In this document: in pieces, positions 1 to 8,359 of the stretch
Position numbering within the stretch: position 1 is the stretch's first letter
How the letters are laid out: the number at the start of each line of letters is the position of its first letter
NCBI RefSeq assembly: GCF_024756275.1
Contig: NZ_JANUGQ010000004.1
Coordinates: 334,579-398,578, forward strand
Reading direction: 5' to 3'
Origin: Streptomyces pyxinae
GTDB taxonomy: Bacteria > Actinomycetota > Actinomycetes > Streptomycetales > Streptomycetaceae
DNA length: 64,000 bases
The notes under the pieces: generated by a model
Database searches by the model: none
Seen by the model: the letters and a program-made list of their open reading frames with translations, nothing else
Told to the model about the DNA's origin: nothing
Program-made: the position numbers and the translations under genes

Positions 1-133
1 CCAGGGCCCGCAGGGGTCCGGGCCGCCGCCCCGAGACGACCACCCGGTGCCCGTGCTCGCGCAGCAGCCGCGCGGTGGCCGCGCCGATACCGGTTCCGCC
101 CCCCGTGACGAGCACGACCCGCTGGTCCGTCAT
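1..133 (-). CDS. SDR family oxidoreductase, N-terminal part (runs off window)
   Basis: The 44 residues present start with ATG at 133 and read MTDQRVVLVTGGGTGIGAAT, which carries the TGxxxGxG cofactor loop of classical short-chain dehydrogenases. SGRRP follows after the second strand, and a basic residue pair there usually favours NADP(H). The rest lies beyond the window edge, so substrate and catalytic Tyr-Lys cannot be seen. It is the last visible gene of the leftward run and lies 148 bp after the preceding LLM gene, so it may or may not share that transcript. Confidence 0.8.
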   Translation of the reverse strand, partial: MTDQRVVLVTGGGTGIGAATARLLREHGHRVVVSGRRPGPLRAL

Positions 134-281
134 GTCCGGCCAACCCCTCCGGTGCGTACACCTGCTGAAGAGGCCGATCATAGGCGGGAGCCCTGCCGGC
201 CGGGGCGCCTGCCGGCCGCGTCCGGGACGCGCTGGGGCGCCTGCCGGCCGTGCCCGGCGCGCTCCGGGAGGGAGCGGGGTC

Positions 282-1349
282 TCAGCCGTCCTGCCACAGG
301 GTGGTGGGGGCCTCCTTCCGCACCACGGGGGCGATCTCCTCGGCGAACCGGCGCAGTTGGTCGGTCTGTTCGGCCGGGGACAGCCCGGAGCTGTCGGCGG
401 TGACGGACTGGAGGTCGTGGCGGTAGGCCGCGTGGAAGCCGAGGATCTTGTCGATGATCTGCTGGGGGCTGCCGATGAGATGGGGCCCGTCCGCGACGGC
501 CTCCTCGATGGTGCGGAAGGGGGTGTTGTAGCCCGGCCTGCCCTCCAGCTGGGGCCGGTACGTCTGCCGGACCCGGGCCTCGTAGTAGTCCCGGAAGCGC
601 GCCACCGCCTCCTGGGTGGTGTCCGCGATGAACAACCCGCCCGACCCCGCGCCCACATGGGCGGTGCCGGGGTCGTGACCGTACGCCTCGAACCGCTCGC
701 GGTAGTGCGCGATGAGCCGGGCGTACGCCGCGCGCGGCTGGATGGCGTTGGCGCTGAACAGCGGGTCACCGTGCCGGGCGGCCAGCTCCGGCGAGTTGAG
801 GCTGGTGGCCGAGCCGTGCCAGACCCGGGGCGGGCGCCCGGCGTACGGACGGGGGACGGTGGTGGCGCCGGTCAGCGGCGGGCGGAACCTGCCCCGCCAG
901 CTGACGTTCTCCTCGCGCCAGAGCCGGCGCAGCAGCTCGTACTTCTCCGCCTGGTACTCCCACTGGAGCTCCTCGTCCAGGCCGAAGAGGTCGAAGTGGC
1001 CCATCTCCGCCCCCTTGCCGACGACCAGTTCCAGGCGGCCCCGGGAGAGCTGGTGCAGGGTGGCGTAGTCCTCAGCGACCCGCACCGGATCGAGGACGGC
1101 GAGCACCGTGACCCCGGTGAGCAGCCGGATCCGGGTGGTCCGGGCGGCGAGCGCGCCGAGCAGCGCGGTCGGGCTGGAGGACAGAAAGGGCCCGGCGTGC
1201 CGCTCCCCCACGGCGTAGGCGTCGAAGCCCAGCTCCTCGGCGACCGCGCCGGTCTCGACCACCTCGGCCAACCGTTGGGCGGCCGAGGGAAGTTCACCGG
1301 TCAGCGGGTGCGGGGCGTGACCGACGATGGTGAGGACCTGAAACCTCAT
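282..1349 (-). CDS. LLM-class flavin-dependent oxidoreductase
   Basis: 355-residue luciferase-like monooxygenase. The N-terminal strand and helix (GFDAYAVGERH near residue 40) and the TTRIRLLTGVTVL and LSRGRLELVVGKG segments are the usual landmarks of the flavin TIM barrel. Such enzymes oxidise organic substrates with FMNH2 or F420H2 and are cytosolic. GGAGG sits 6 nt before the ATG at 1349. It lies downstream of two amino-acid-type binding proteins, a permease and an ATPase, so the likely substrate is what that transporter brings in. The substrate is not readable from sequence. A YtmO/CmoO-like role in S-substituted cysteine salvage is an inference from neighbours only. Confidence 0.85.
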   Translation of the reverse strand: MRFQVLTIVGHAPHPLTGELPSAAQRLAEVVETGAVAEELGFDAYAVGERHAGPFLSSSPTALLGALAARTTRIRLLTGVTVLAVLDPVRVAEDYATLHQLSRGRLELVVGKGAEMGHFDLFGLDEELQWEYQAEKYELLRRLWREENVSWRGRFRPPLTGATTVPRPYAGRPPRVWHGSATSLNSPELAARHGDPLFSANAIQPRAAYARLIAHYRERFEAYGHDPGTAHVGAGSGGLFIADTTQEAVARFRDYYEARVRQTYRPQLEGRPGYNTPFRTIEEAVADGPHLIGSPQQIIDKILGFHAAYRHDLQSVTADSSGLSPAEQTDQLRRFAEEIAPVVRKEAPTTLWQDG

Positions 1350-1427
1350 ACGGGACCTCCGGGGGCGGGGAGCGAGTGGCCGGGACGGCGGGCGGGCCCG
1401 GCGGAGGAGAGGGGGTGGTGGGCGGGT

Positions 1428-1576
1428 CAGCCGGCCGTACGGGACAGACCAGGCTGCTCAGCCGGCCGTACGGGACAGACCAGGCTGCTCAGCCGGCCGT
1501 ACGGGACAGACCAGGCTGCTCAGCCGGCCGTACGGGACAGACCAGGCTGCTCAGCCGGCCGTACGGGGCAGGCCGG
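1428..1576. repeat. 31-bp tandem repeat, 4 copies plus a partial
   Basis: Four perfect head-to-tail copies of a 31-bp unit occupy 1428-1458, 1459-1489, 1490-1520 and 1521-1551. A diverged fifth copy starts at 1552 inside the 3' end of the binding-protein gene. Each unit begins cagccggccgtacggg on the plus strand. On the minus strand each one therefore repeats the last codons and TGA stop of that gene. The array looks like amplification of a gene end, not a CRISPR, because there are no spacers. Confidence 0.95.
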
Positions 1577-2534
1577 GCGGGTTGATCTCGGACCGGGTGA
1601 CGGCCTCGTCGGACAGCCCCCAGCGCTTCAGCACCTCGGCGTACGTGCCGTTGCGGATGACCTCGTCGAGGGCGGCGGCCAGCGGCTCGGCCAGGCCGCT
1701 GTCCTTCTTGGTGGTGGCCGCGATGAGGCCCTGGAGGGAGGCGCCGGCGCCGGAGTACGTGCCCGCGATCTCGGTCTGGCCGGCGGTGGCCACCTGGTAG
1801 GCCGCGGTCGGGTGGGGGCCGAGGTAGAGGTCGATCCGGCCGGAGCGGAGAGCCAGATAGGTGTCGCTGTCCTTCTGGTAGTACCGGATGTCCACCGGCC
1901 GCCGGCCGGCCCTCCTGTCGGCCTCGCTCCACTCCACCAGGAGCTTCTCCTGGTTGGTGCCGCTGCTCACCGCGACGGTGCGGCCGGCCACGTCCGCCGG
2001 TCCGCCGATCTTCAGTCCGCTGCCCTTCTTCGCGAGAAAGGCCAGGTTGTCCTTGCGGTAGGTGGCGAAGTCGTACTTCTCCTTGCGCTCCTCGGTGACG
2101 GTGATGTTGCTGAAGCCCACGTCGTACTTGGCGCTGTCCAGGCCCACGAAGAGGTTCTCCCAGGACGCCTTGTTGAGGTGCACCCGCAGGCCGAGGACAC
2201 CGGCGACCAGATGGGCGAGGTCGGGCTCCACACCGATCACGGTCTTGTCGTCGGTGGCGTGGAAGGCGAGCGGCGGGGCGGAGTCGGAGGAGGTGGCCAC
2301 CTCCAGGACCCCGCTCCGGCGGATCCGCTCCGGGAGTCCGGCGGCTATGGACTCGACCTTCCCGGTGGTGATCCGCTTCCGGTCGGGGCTCAGGTCGAGT
2401 GTGGTCCGGGTGCCCGAGCCGGCCGCGACCTCGGTGGTGGCCCCGTCCGAGGGGTTGGCGCAGCCACCGAGGGCCAGGGCGGAGGCGAGCCCGAGAGCGA
2501 CGGCGGCGGTGGTACGGGCGGCGGGCATGGGCAC
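1551..2534 (-). CDS. Amino-acid-type ABC transporter substrate-binding lipoprotein (family 3)
   Basis: 327-residue extracellular solute-binding protein. The signal peptide ends in a lipobox (LALGGC, Cys25), so it should be lipid-anchored outside the membrane. Typical family-3 segments follow: GVLEVATSSDSAPPLAF, VGVEPDLAHLVA-like strand and KYDVGFSNITVTEERKEKYDF. The GTG start at 2534 has AAGGAG 8 nt upstream, better placed than for the ATG at 2528. It is the second binding protein of the locus and lies just downstream of the ATPase. Its stop codon region is copied in the adjacent 31-bp repeat array. Ligand is probably a polar amino acid or a derivative. Confidence 0.88.
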   Translation of the reverse strand: MPMPAARTTAAVALGLASALALGGCANPSDGATTEVAAGSGTRTTLDLSPDRKRITTGKVESIAAGLPERIRRSGVLEVATSSDSAPPLAFHATDDKTVIGVEPDLAHLVAGVLGLRVHLNKASWENLFVGLDSAKYDVGFSNITVTEERKEKYDFATYRKDNLAFLAKKGSGLKIGGPADVAGRTVAVSSGTNQEKLLVEWSEADRRAGRRPVDIRYYQKDSDTYLALRSGRIDLYLGPHPTAAYQVATAGQTEIAGTYSGAGASLQGLIAATTKKDSGLAEPLAAALDEVIRNGTYAEVLKRWGLSDEAVTRSEINPPGLPRTAG

Positions 2535-2656
2535 GGTCGGATCTCCTTATTGCGGCGGTGCGGCGGTGCGGCGGGCACGGCGGTCGCGGCGGTGGGTGGG
2601 ACGCCGGCGCGGAGGGTGAACGGGGGCGAAGGCCGGCGAAGGGAGACGGGCGGCGG

Positions 2657-3481
2657 TCAGAGCACCTTGGAGAGGAAGGCCCGGGTGCGTTCCTGTCGCG
2701 GGTTGTCGAGCACGGCCGAGGGCGGCCCCTGTTCGACGACGACTCCGCCGTCCATGAAGACCACGGTGTCCGCGACCTCACGGGCGAAGCCGATCTCATG
2801 GGTGACGACGATCATCGTGGTGCCGCTCCGGGCCAGGTCCTTGATCACGTCCAGGACCTCCCCGACCAGCTCCGGGTCGAGCGCCGAGGTGGGTTCGTCG
2901 AAGAGCAGCACCTTCGGTTCGAGGGCGAGCGCACGGGCGATGGCCACTCGCTGCTGCTGGCCGCCGGAGAGCTGCCGGGGATAGGTGCCGGCCCTGCCCG
3001 CGAGGCCGACCCGCTCCAGCAGCCGGCGCGCCGTCTCCCGGGCCTCCTTGCGCGGACGGCGGAGCGCGGAGACGGGTGCCTCGACCAGGTTCTCCTCCAC
3101 CGTGAGATGGGGGAAGAGATTGAAGTCCTGGAAGACGAAGCCGATCCGGGTGCGCTGCCTCAGCACCTCCTTCTCCTTGAGCTCGTACAGCTTGTCGCCG
3201 GAGCGGCGGTAGCCGATCAGCTCGCCGTCCACACTGATCCAGCCGCGATCGACCTTCTCCAGGTGGTTGATGGTGCGCAGCAGGGTGGACTTCCCGGAGC
3301 CGGACGGGCCGAGGACCACGGTGACCTCGCCGGCCCGGACCCGCAGGTCCACGCCGCGCAGCACCTCCAGCGGGCCGAAGCCCTTGTGGACGCCCCGGAC
3401 GTCCACCATCACCCGGTCCGTCTCACCGGCGGTGCCGTCCGCCGCGCCCTTCGGGCTCGCGGGGCTCTTCGACAGGGTCAT
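2657..3481 (-). CDS. Amino-acid-type ABC transporter ATP-binding protein
   Basis: 274 residues with a complete nucleotide-binding domain: Walker [13 protein letters not shown]-loop segment [15 protein letters not shown], signature LSGGQQQR and Walker [12 protein letters not shown], then the switch His (VTHEIGFA). It most resembles GlnQ/TcyN-type ATPases of polar amino acid and cystine importers. The ATG at 3481 overlaps the stop of the permease gene by 4 nt (ATGA), indicating translational coupling. It can energise both the adjacent permease and, in principle, the divergent permease at 8360, since only one ATPase is present. Confidence 0.93.
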   Translation of the reverse strand: MTLSKSPASPKGAADGTAGETDRVMVDVRGVHKGFGPLEVLRGVDLRVRAGEVTVVLGPSGSGKSTLLRTINHLEKVDRGWISVDGELIGYRRSGDKLYELKEKEVLRQRTRIGFVFQDFNLFPHLTVEENLVEAPVSALRRPRKEARETARRLLERVGLAGRAGTYPRQLSGGQQQRVAIARALALEPKVLLFDEPTSALDPELVGEVLDVIKDLARSGTTMIVVTHEIGFAREVADTVVFMDGGVVVEQGPPSAVLDNPRQERTRAFLSKVL

Positions 3482-4515
3482 CGGTTCTCTCCCCGGAGGG
3501 TCGCGGCGGGTACGACGGGACGGTCGCGCCGGGCGGCGGCGGCCCGCAGGGCGCGGAGCGAGCGCCGGGCCCGCTGGAGCGGCGTCGGCGGCGGTGTGCG
3601 GTCGGCGCCCCGGGCGAAGTGCCGCTCGACGTAGTACTGCGCCACCGACAGCACCGAGGTCAGCACGACGTACCAGGCGGTGGCGACCAGCAGCAGGGGG
3701 ATCACCCGGCCGGTGCGGCCGTAGACCACCTGCACCTGGTAGAAGAGCTCACCGATCGCCATCACATAGACCACCGAGGTGCCCTTGAGCAGGCCCACGA
3801 CCTCGTTGCCGGCCGCGGGCAGGATGGCGCGCATGGCCTGCGGCAGCACGATCCGGCGGATCTGCCGCAGCCGGGGGATGCCCAGCGCCGCGGCGGCCTC
3901 CAGCTGGCCGTGGTCGACCGAGACGACACCGCCGCGCACGATCTCGGCGGCATAGGCGGCCTGGTGGAGCGAGAGCCCCACGACGGCGGCGCCGATGGTG
4001 CCGATGAGGCTGTCGCTGTCGACCGACCAGAGGACCGGCCCGAACGGGATGCCGAGCCCCAACTCCTCGTAGAGAGCGCTCAGGTTGAACCAGAAGACCA
4101 GCTGGACGATCATCGGGATGGACCGGAAGATCCAGATGTAGGTCCAGGCGGCGGTGGCGAGCACCGGGCTGCGGGAGAGCCGCATGAAGGCGAGTACGGT
4201 GCCGAGGAGAAAGCCCAGCACGGTGGCGCAGGCGGTGAGCTGGAGGGTCACCCCCACCGCCTGGACGATGGTCTCGGAGAAGAGATAGCCGCGGAAGACG
4301 TCCCACTCCCAGACCGGGTTGGTGGCCAGTCCATGGGTGAACTGTGCGGCCAGTACGGCCACCGCGAGAGCCGCCGCCCACCGGGCGGGGTGGCGGGCGG
4401 GCACGACGGTGAGGGACCCGGGACCGCCCGGGCCGGACGGCGGGCCGGGCGCGGTGGCGCCGGTGGCGGACGGATCGCCGGACGGGGCGGCGGCGGTCGT
4501 GGCGGTGGGTCTCAT
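3478..4515 (-). CDS. Amino-acid-type ABC transporter permease
   Basis: 345-residue membrane protein of the HisM/GlnP class. Several hydrophobic segments lie between residues 45 and 290. The EAA loop ([22 protein letters not shown]) that contacts the ATPase is intact, and [16 protein letters not shown] is the usual motif of this class. A Pro/Gly-rich stretch of about 35 residues precedes the first membrane segment. It overlaps the ATPase gene by 4 nt and is close in sequence to the second permease at 8360, so the two probably form a heterodimeric channel or parallel importers. Confidence 0.92.
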   Translation of the reverse strand: MRPTATTAAAPSGDPSATGATAPGPPSGPGGPGSLTVVPARHPARWAAALAVAVLAAQFTHGLATNPVWEWDVFRGYLFSETIVQAVGVTLQLTACATVLGFLLGTVLAFMRLSRSPVLATAAWTYIWIFRSIPMIVQLVFWFNLSALYEELGLGIPFGPVLWSVDSDSLIGTIGAAVVGLSLHQAAYAAEIVRGGVVSVDHGQLEAAAALGIPRLRQIRRIVLPQAMRAILPAAGNEVVGLLKGTSVVYVMAIGELFYQVQVVYGRTGRVIPLLLVATAWYVVLTSVLSVAQYYVERHFARGADRTPPPTPLQRARRSLRALRAAAARRDRPVVPAATLRGENR

Positions 4516-4560
4516 GGTGGTGGGGTACTCGGCTCTCAGGGGTACTCGGTCCTCGGCGGG

Positions 4561-4624
4561 CGTACGGCTCTCGGGGTGTACGGCTCTCGGGGTGTACGGC
4601 TCTCGGGGCGTTCGGTCCTCGGGG
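4561..4624. repeat. 16-bp tandem repeat, 4 copies
   Basis: Units at 4561-4576, 4577-4592, 4593-4608 and 4609-4624 follow (t/c)gtacggctctcgggg, the last one diverged. Related fragments (ggggtactcggctctc) continue towards 4528. The array fills most of the 133-bp gap between the binding protein stop and the permease start, so it is transcribed within the operon and untranslated. Confidence 0.85.
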
Positions 4625-4648
4625 CCTCGCCCCGGGGCTCTTCGGCGC

Positions 4649-5665
4649 TCAGGGGTGCTCGGGCGGGCTGATCCGCGAGGTGTCGATCGCGGAGGCCTCG
4701 GTGCCCCACTTCTTCAGGATCCGCCGGTAGGTGCCGTTCCTGATCAGCTCGTTGACGGCGGCCTGGAACGCCTTGGTGAGCGGGGAGCCCTTGGGGAAGG
4801 CGAATCCGACGTCGAGCCGGTGGAACTCGCCGAGGAAGGCGGTCCGGGCGGCGGGCTGGGCCGCCTGGTACCGCAGTCCGTTGATGGTCGACATGATCAC
4901 ATCGATCCGGCCCTGCTGGAGCGCGGTGAGTGTGGCTCCGTTCTCCGCGTACGCCTTCACCTCGTACGGCTTCTTGCCGGCCTGGGCGCACACGTCCTTC
5001 CGCGCGCTCAGCGTCGCTTCGAAGGTGGTGCCGGCCCCGATGCCCACGGTCCGCCCGCAGAGCTGGACCAGGTCGGTGACACGGTCACCGAACGAGGTGT
5101 CGCCCCGCCGTGCCGCGAAGCCCTGGCCGTCGTCGACGTAGGTGACGAAGTCGATGCTCTTCAACCGCTCGGTGGTGACCCCGAAGTTGCCGGTGCCGAC
5201 GTCGTACTTGCCGCTGCGCAGCGCGGGCAGGATCGTCTCGAAGGAGGCGTCCTGGCGCTCCAGCCGGAGACCGAGCACCCTGGCGACGGCGTCCGCGACG
5301 TCGATGTCCTGGCCCTCCGGCTTCCGGTCCGTCCCGTTCGGGTAGTACGCCGAGGGCGGGGTCCCGGTGGAGGTGCCGATCCGGAGGGTGCCGGAGGCCC
5401 GTACGGCGGCGGGCAGCAGCGCGGCGGCGGAGTCCACCCGGTGGACGGCGGACACCGGGTCGTCGGTCGGCACCGGGCGCGCCCCGGCCCCCGCGACCGC
5501 CGTACCGGGATCGCCGGATCCGCAGCCGGTCAGGGCCAGGAGCGGCAGCAGCGCGAACCCGGCCGCGACGGCACGGGCACGGGCACGGGCACGGGTACGC
5601 GTTCGGGGACGGGGGCGGACGTACGAGGACGACACCGAAGGGGCGTCGGCACGAGGGGACTTCAC
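4649..5665 (-). CDS. Amino-acid-type ABC transporter substrate-binding lipoprotein (second)
   Basis: 338 residues, family-3 solute-binding protein. The N-terminus is unusually long and arginine-rich (RTRTRARARARA, encoded by a gggcac hexanucleotide repeat near 5570-5600) before the hydrophobic core and lipobox LLALTGC (Cys48). Later landmarks are LRIGTSTGTPPSAYY, KYDVGTGNFGVTTERLKSID and AFQAAVNELIRNGTY. The start chosen is GTG at 5665, which overlaps the acetyltransferase stop by 4 nt (GTGA). It is a paralog of the 1551 protein; two different binding proteins suggest a range of related ligands. Confidence 0.87.
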   Translation of the reverse strand: MKSPRADAPSVSSSYVRPRPRTRTRARARARAVAAGFALLPLLALTGCGSGDPGTAVAGAGARPVPTDDPVSAVHRVDSAAALLPAAVRASGTLRIGTSTGTPPSAYYPNGTDRKPEGQDIDVADAVARVLGLRLERQDASFETILPALRSGKYDVGTGNFGVTTERLKSIDFVTYVDDGQGFAARRGDTSFGDRVTDLVQLCGRTVGIGAGTTFEATLSARKDVCAQAGKKPYEVKAYAENGATLTALQQGRIDVIMSTINGLRYQAAQPAARTAFLGEFHRLDVGFAFPKGSPLTKAFQAAVNELIRNGTYRRILKKWGTEASAIDTSRISPPEHP

Positions 5666-6207
5666 AGGGCTCTGGCCTCTCCGGGGCGGGCGGGGGCGGG
5701 CAGGTGCTTCTCGAACGGCAGCGGTCCGATGGACTCCGGGTCGGCGGTGGTGTCGAAGAGCGGGGTGTAGCCGCTCGTCAGGTAGAGATCGCGCGCCTCG
5801 GGCTGCCGGGGCCCGGTGGTCAGGTAGATCCGCCGGTAGCCGACCCGGACCACCTCGGACTCCAGCTCGGCGAGCACCCGGCGGGCCAGGCCCCGGCGGC
5901 GGTGGGCGGAGTGTGTCCAGACCCGCTTGAGCTCGGCCGTGCCGGAGTCGTACCGGCGGAAGGCACCGCCGGCGACCGGCTCGCCGCGCTCCAGCAGCAG
6001 CAACAGCACACCGCCGTACGCCGCGGTGAACTCCTCGTCCGGGTAACGGGTCAGCTCGGCGTGGGCGGACTCGCCGTAGCGCGCGGTGTACTCGGCGGCC
6101 AGTTCCCGGAGCAGCGGCTCCACCCGGGGATCGGAGACCGGTACGCGGACGGTCACCGTCCCGGAGAGCGTGCCGGGCAGGGGGGTGGGGACGGTGGCGG
6201 CGGTCAC
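5662..6207 (-). CDS. GNAT family N-acetyltransferase
   Basis: 181 residues. The acetyl-CoA pyrophosphate loop RRRGLARRVL and the segment GYRRIYLTTG...ARDLYLTSGYTPL are typical of GNAT enzymes. The GTG start at 6207 overlaps the monooxygenase stop (GTGA), and the gene's own stop overlaps the next start, so it is tightly coupled on both sides. In Bacillus ytmI and yxe operons, an acetyltransferase next to flavin monooxygenases and a cystine-type importer acetylates S-substituted cysteines before oxidation. That role is plausible here by context but unproven. Confidence 0.85.
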   Translation of the reverse strand: MTAATVPTPLPGTLSGTVTVRVPVSDPRVEPLLRELAAEYTARYGESAHAELTRYPDEEFTAAYGGVLLLLLERGEPVAGGAFRRYDSGTAELKRVWTHSAHRRRGLARRVLAELESEVVRVGYRRIYLTTGPRQPEARDLYLTSGYTPLFDTTADPESIGPLPFEKHLPAPARPGEARAL

Positions 6208-7391
6208 TCGCCCACCGCCGCCAGGGTCCCGGTGGTGTGCGCCGCCCGCCCGGCGTCCCGTTCGGCCTTCGGCCCGGCGTCCCCCCTGGCATCCCGTTCG
6301 GCGTCCCGTTCGGCGTCCCGCTTGGCGACCTCCTCACGGACGAGCGGGATGACGTACCGGCCGAAGTCGATCGCGTCGTCCAGCAGGTCGTAGCCGCGCG
6401 CGGAGAGGATGTCCACGCCCAAGTCGTAGTAGTCGAGCAGTGCTTGGGCGACCGTCTCCGGGGTCCCGACCAGGGCGTTGGAGTTGCCCGCGCCCCCGGT
6501 GGCGGCGGCGGTCGGGGTCCACAGGGCGCGGTCGTACCGCTCCCCCGCCTCGGCGATGGCGACGAGCCGCTGGGAGCCGGTGTTCTCCGGCGTGTCGCGG
6601 CGGTGGTGGCGTACGACTCCGGCCTCCCGGCGCTCGCGGATGGCGGCGACCGTGCGGTGGGCCTTCTCCCAGGCCAGCTCCTCGGTCGGGGCGATGATCG
6701 GACGGAAGGCCACCTGGATCCTCGGCACATCGGTGCGGCCGGCGGCCTTCGCGGCGGCCTTCACCGCCTCGATCTGCTGGGCGGTCTCGGCCAGGGGTTC
6801 GCCCCAGAGGCAGTAGATGTCCGCCTCGGCTCCCCCGGCGGCGTACGCGGCGGGGGACGAGCCGCCGAACGACACTCCCGGGCGCGGCTGCTGGACCGGG
6901 AAGACATCGCTGACGAAGTCGTGGAAGCGGTAGTGCTCGCCCTCGTGGTCGAAGGGCTCATGGGTGGTCCAGATCTTCTTGACGATCCGGATGTACTCCC
7001 GGGTGCGGGCGTAGCGCTCGTCCTTGGTGAGGGTGTCGCCCTCCCGCCGCTGCTCGTGGTCGTTGCCGCCGGTGATGAAGTGCACCGTCAGCCGGCCCTC
7101 GCTGATCCGGTCGAGGGTGGCGAAGGTCTTCGCGGCGAAGGTGGGGCTGGAGACATTGGGGCGGTGGGCCAGCAGGATCTGGAGGCGGTCCAGCCGGCTC
7201 GCGATGTACGCGGCGGCCGGTGCGGGGTCGGGCGAGCCGGAGCCGTAGGCGAACAGCACCCGGTCCCAGCCGTGGTCCTCGTGGGCCCGGGCGAGCCGGA
7301 GTGTGTACTCCTTGTCGAAGGCGGCGCCGGAGCGCGGAGTGGTTTCGGAGCCGTTGCTGGTCGCGGCGATACCGAGGAATTCCACGGGCAT
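6204..7391 (-). CDS. SsuD-like LLM flavin-dependent monooxygenase
   Basis: 395 residues, close in layout to FMNH2-dependent alkanesulfonate monooxygenases. It shows MPVEFLGIAATSNGSET, LAHRPNVSSPTFAAKTFATL, FITGGNDHEQRREGDTL, DERYARTREY and PGVSFGGSSPAA. The last roughly 50 residues form a charged low-complexity tail (DAERDAERDARGDAG) absent from usual SsuD. GAGGAGA lies about 10 nt before the chosen ATG at 7391; the upstream open frame is Pro/Arg-rich and has no ribosome site. It is the first enzyme after the leader peptide. The likely reaction is oxidative C-S cleavage of a sulfonate or thioether; the substrate is inferred. Confidence 0.87.
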   Translation of the reverse strand: MPVEFLGIAATSNGSETTPRSGAAFDKEYTLRLARAHEDHGWDRVLFAYGSGSPDPAPAAAYIASRLDRLQILLAHRPNVSSPTFAAKTFATLDRISEGRLTVHFITGGNDHEQRREGDTLTKDERYARTREYIRIVKKIWTTHEPFDHEGEHYRFHDFVSDVFPVQQPRPGVSFGGSSPAAYAAGGAEADIYCLWGEPLAETAQQIEAVKAAAKAAGRTDVPRIQVAFRPIIAPTEELAWEKAHRTVAAIRERREAGVVRHHRRDTPENTGSQRLVAIAEAGERYDRALWTPTAAATGGAGNSNALVGTPETVAQALLDYYDLGVDILSARGYDLLDDAIDFGRYVIPLVREEVAKRDAERDAERDARGDAGPKAERDAGRAAHTTGTLAAVGE

Positions 7392-7661
7392 GGGTGTCGG
7401 TCTCTCCTCAGGTCCCCCGGGCCTCCGGGGCCTCCGGGGGCGATCCGGCCCCGGCGGGCGGGCAGGGCGGACCACCGTCCGGGGACGGCGCGTCGGGGCA
7501 CGGGTACGGACGGGTGTGGGCACGGACGGACGGATGGCAGGCGCAGGGATGACGGGCGGGCGGACACCGGGCGGGCGGACGCGCACGGACGGGCGAAGGG
7601 CGTGACGGCGCCGGGATGCCGGGGCACCGGGCGCCGGGCGTCAGAGGTGGGCGGCAGCGGC

Positions 7662-7683
7662 GTCCGCGCGCCGGGGCGCGGAC
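7662..7683 (-). promoter_or_regulatory. Hairpin in the leader region, possible attenuator element
   Basis: GTCCGCGC and GCGCGGAC form a perfect 8-bp stem with a 6-nt loop. It lies 109 nt beyond the leader-peptide stop and about 270 nt before the monooxygenase start, where an attenuation structure could sit. No T-tract is visible, which is normal in this GC range. Function is inferred only. Confidence 0.35.
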
Positions 7684-7792
7684 TGGTACGGAACCCGGCC
7701 CGTGCACGGCGGCGGTGGTGGTGCGGAAGGTGCTCGGCCCGCGACGGGGTCACCGAGGGAGGGAAGGGCCGGCCGGACGGCCCGCTGCCGAG

Positions 7793-7870
7793 TCAGGCGC
7801 GACACGCCGCGGACCACACCCGACCGAAGTCGATGTGGTCGCGGGAGACCAAGCGCTGCTGGGCGTTCAT
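7793..7870 (-). CDS. Cysteine-containing leader peptide
   Basis: A 25-codon frame from ATG at 7870 to TGA at 7793. It contains RLVSRDHIDFGRVWSAACRA directly before the stop, with one Cys codon third from the end. An in-frame ATG at 7879 would add three residues. Streptomyces and other actinobacteria carry very similar short peptides (basic start, HxDxxRV core, Cys near the end) ahead of sulfur and cysteine metabolism genes, where they are thought to sense cysteine supply during translation. The untranslated gap of about 400 nt to the monooxygenase gene fits a regulatory leader. The ribosome site is weak (GGAA). Confidence 0.7.
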   Translation of the reverse strand: MNAQQRLVSRDHIDFGRVWSAACRA

Positions 7871-7968
7871 GCGTTCCATTCAGCAGGACGACGCGCGGTA
7901 CGTCAACCACCGTCCGGCCACCGGAACCGGCCTTCGTCCAGGCTCAACATGCCTGTAACACAACAGCG

Positions 7969-7999
7969 TTGACAGCCCTCCGCACCTGCTGCCTACGAT
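7969..7999 (+). promoter_or_regulatory. Predicted promoter for the rightward permease operon
   Basis: TTGACA at 7969-7974 and TACGAT at 7994-7999 are separated by 19 bp, slightly long for a housekeeping promoter. It points to the permease at 8360 and would give a 5' leader of about 350 nt. Nothing clearly coding was found in that leader. Confidence 0.5.
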
Positions 8000-8359
8000 C
8001 GAGCGCGGATCGGCCCCCGCCCTGTCGCACCCGTGCCGGGCAGGCGGCGGCCCGTCCGGCCGCGTTGAGGGACGCGGCGCGCGTGACGACACGGCACCCC
8101 GGCCAGGAGGCGGGCCCTATGGCCGGGGGCACAGGGCCCATGGGCCGGGTACCGGGTCTCCCGGCCGGGACGCGGAACCCACGGCGGGGCGCGACTTCCG
8201 CCCCGGCCGGCGCGTGGGGCTCCCGGCGGAGGCGCGGCTCCCACCCCGGGCCCGAGCCGCGCGTGGCCCCGGGCCACACCGTGACCACCGCCCCCACCCC
8301 ACCATCCGTCCCCTCGTCCGCCCCCACGCCCGCGACTCCCTCGTTCCGGAGAGCCCCCG

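Noticed and set aside
1428..1576. CRISPR array
   Set aside because: The repeats are directly adjacent with no spacers and no cas genes are near.
75..2984. Very long open frame on the plus strand (969 codons)
   Set aside because: It is the antisense shadow of the LLM and binding-protein genes. GC-rich codon bias keeps it open, and its product is Gly/Val/Arg-rich without any family motif.
7641..7910. 89-codon minus-strand frame over the leader region
   Set aside because: It uses a different frame from the conserved-looking leader peptide and is Arg/Pro-rich.
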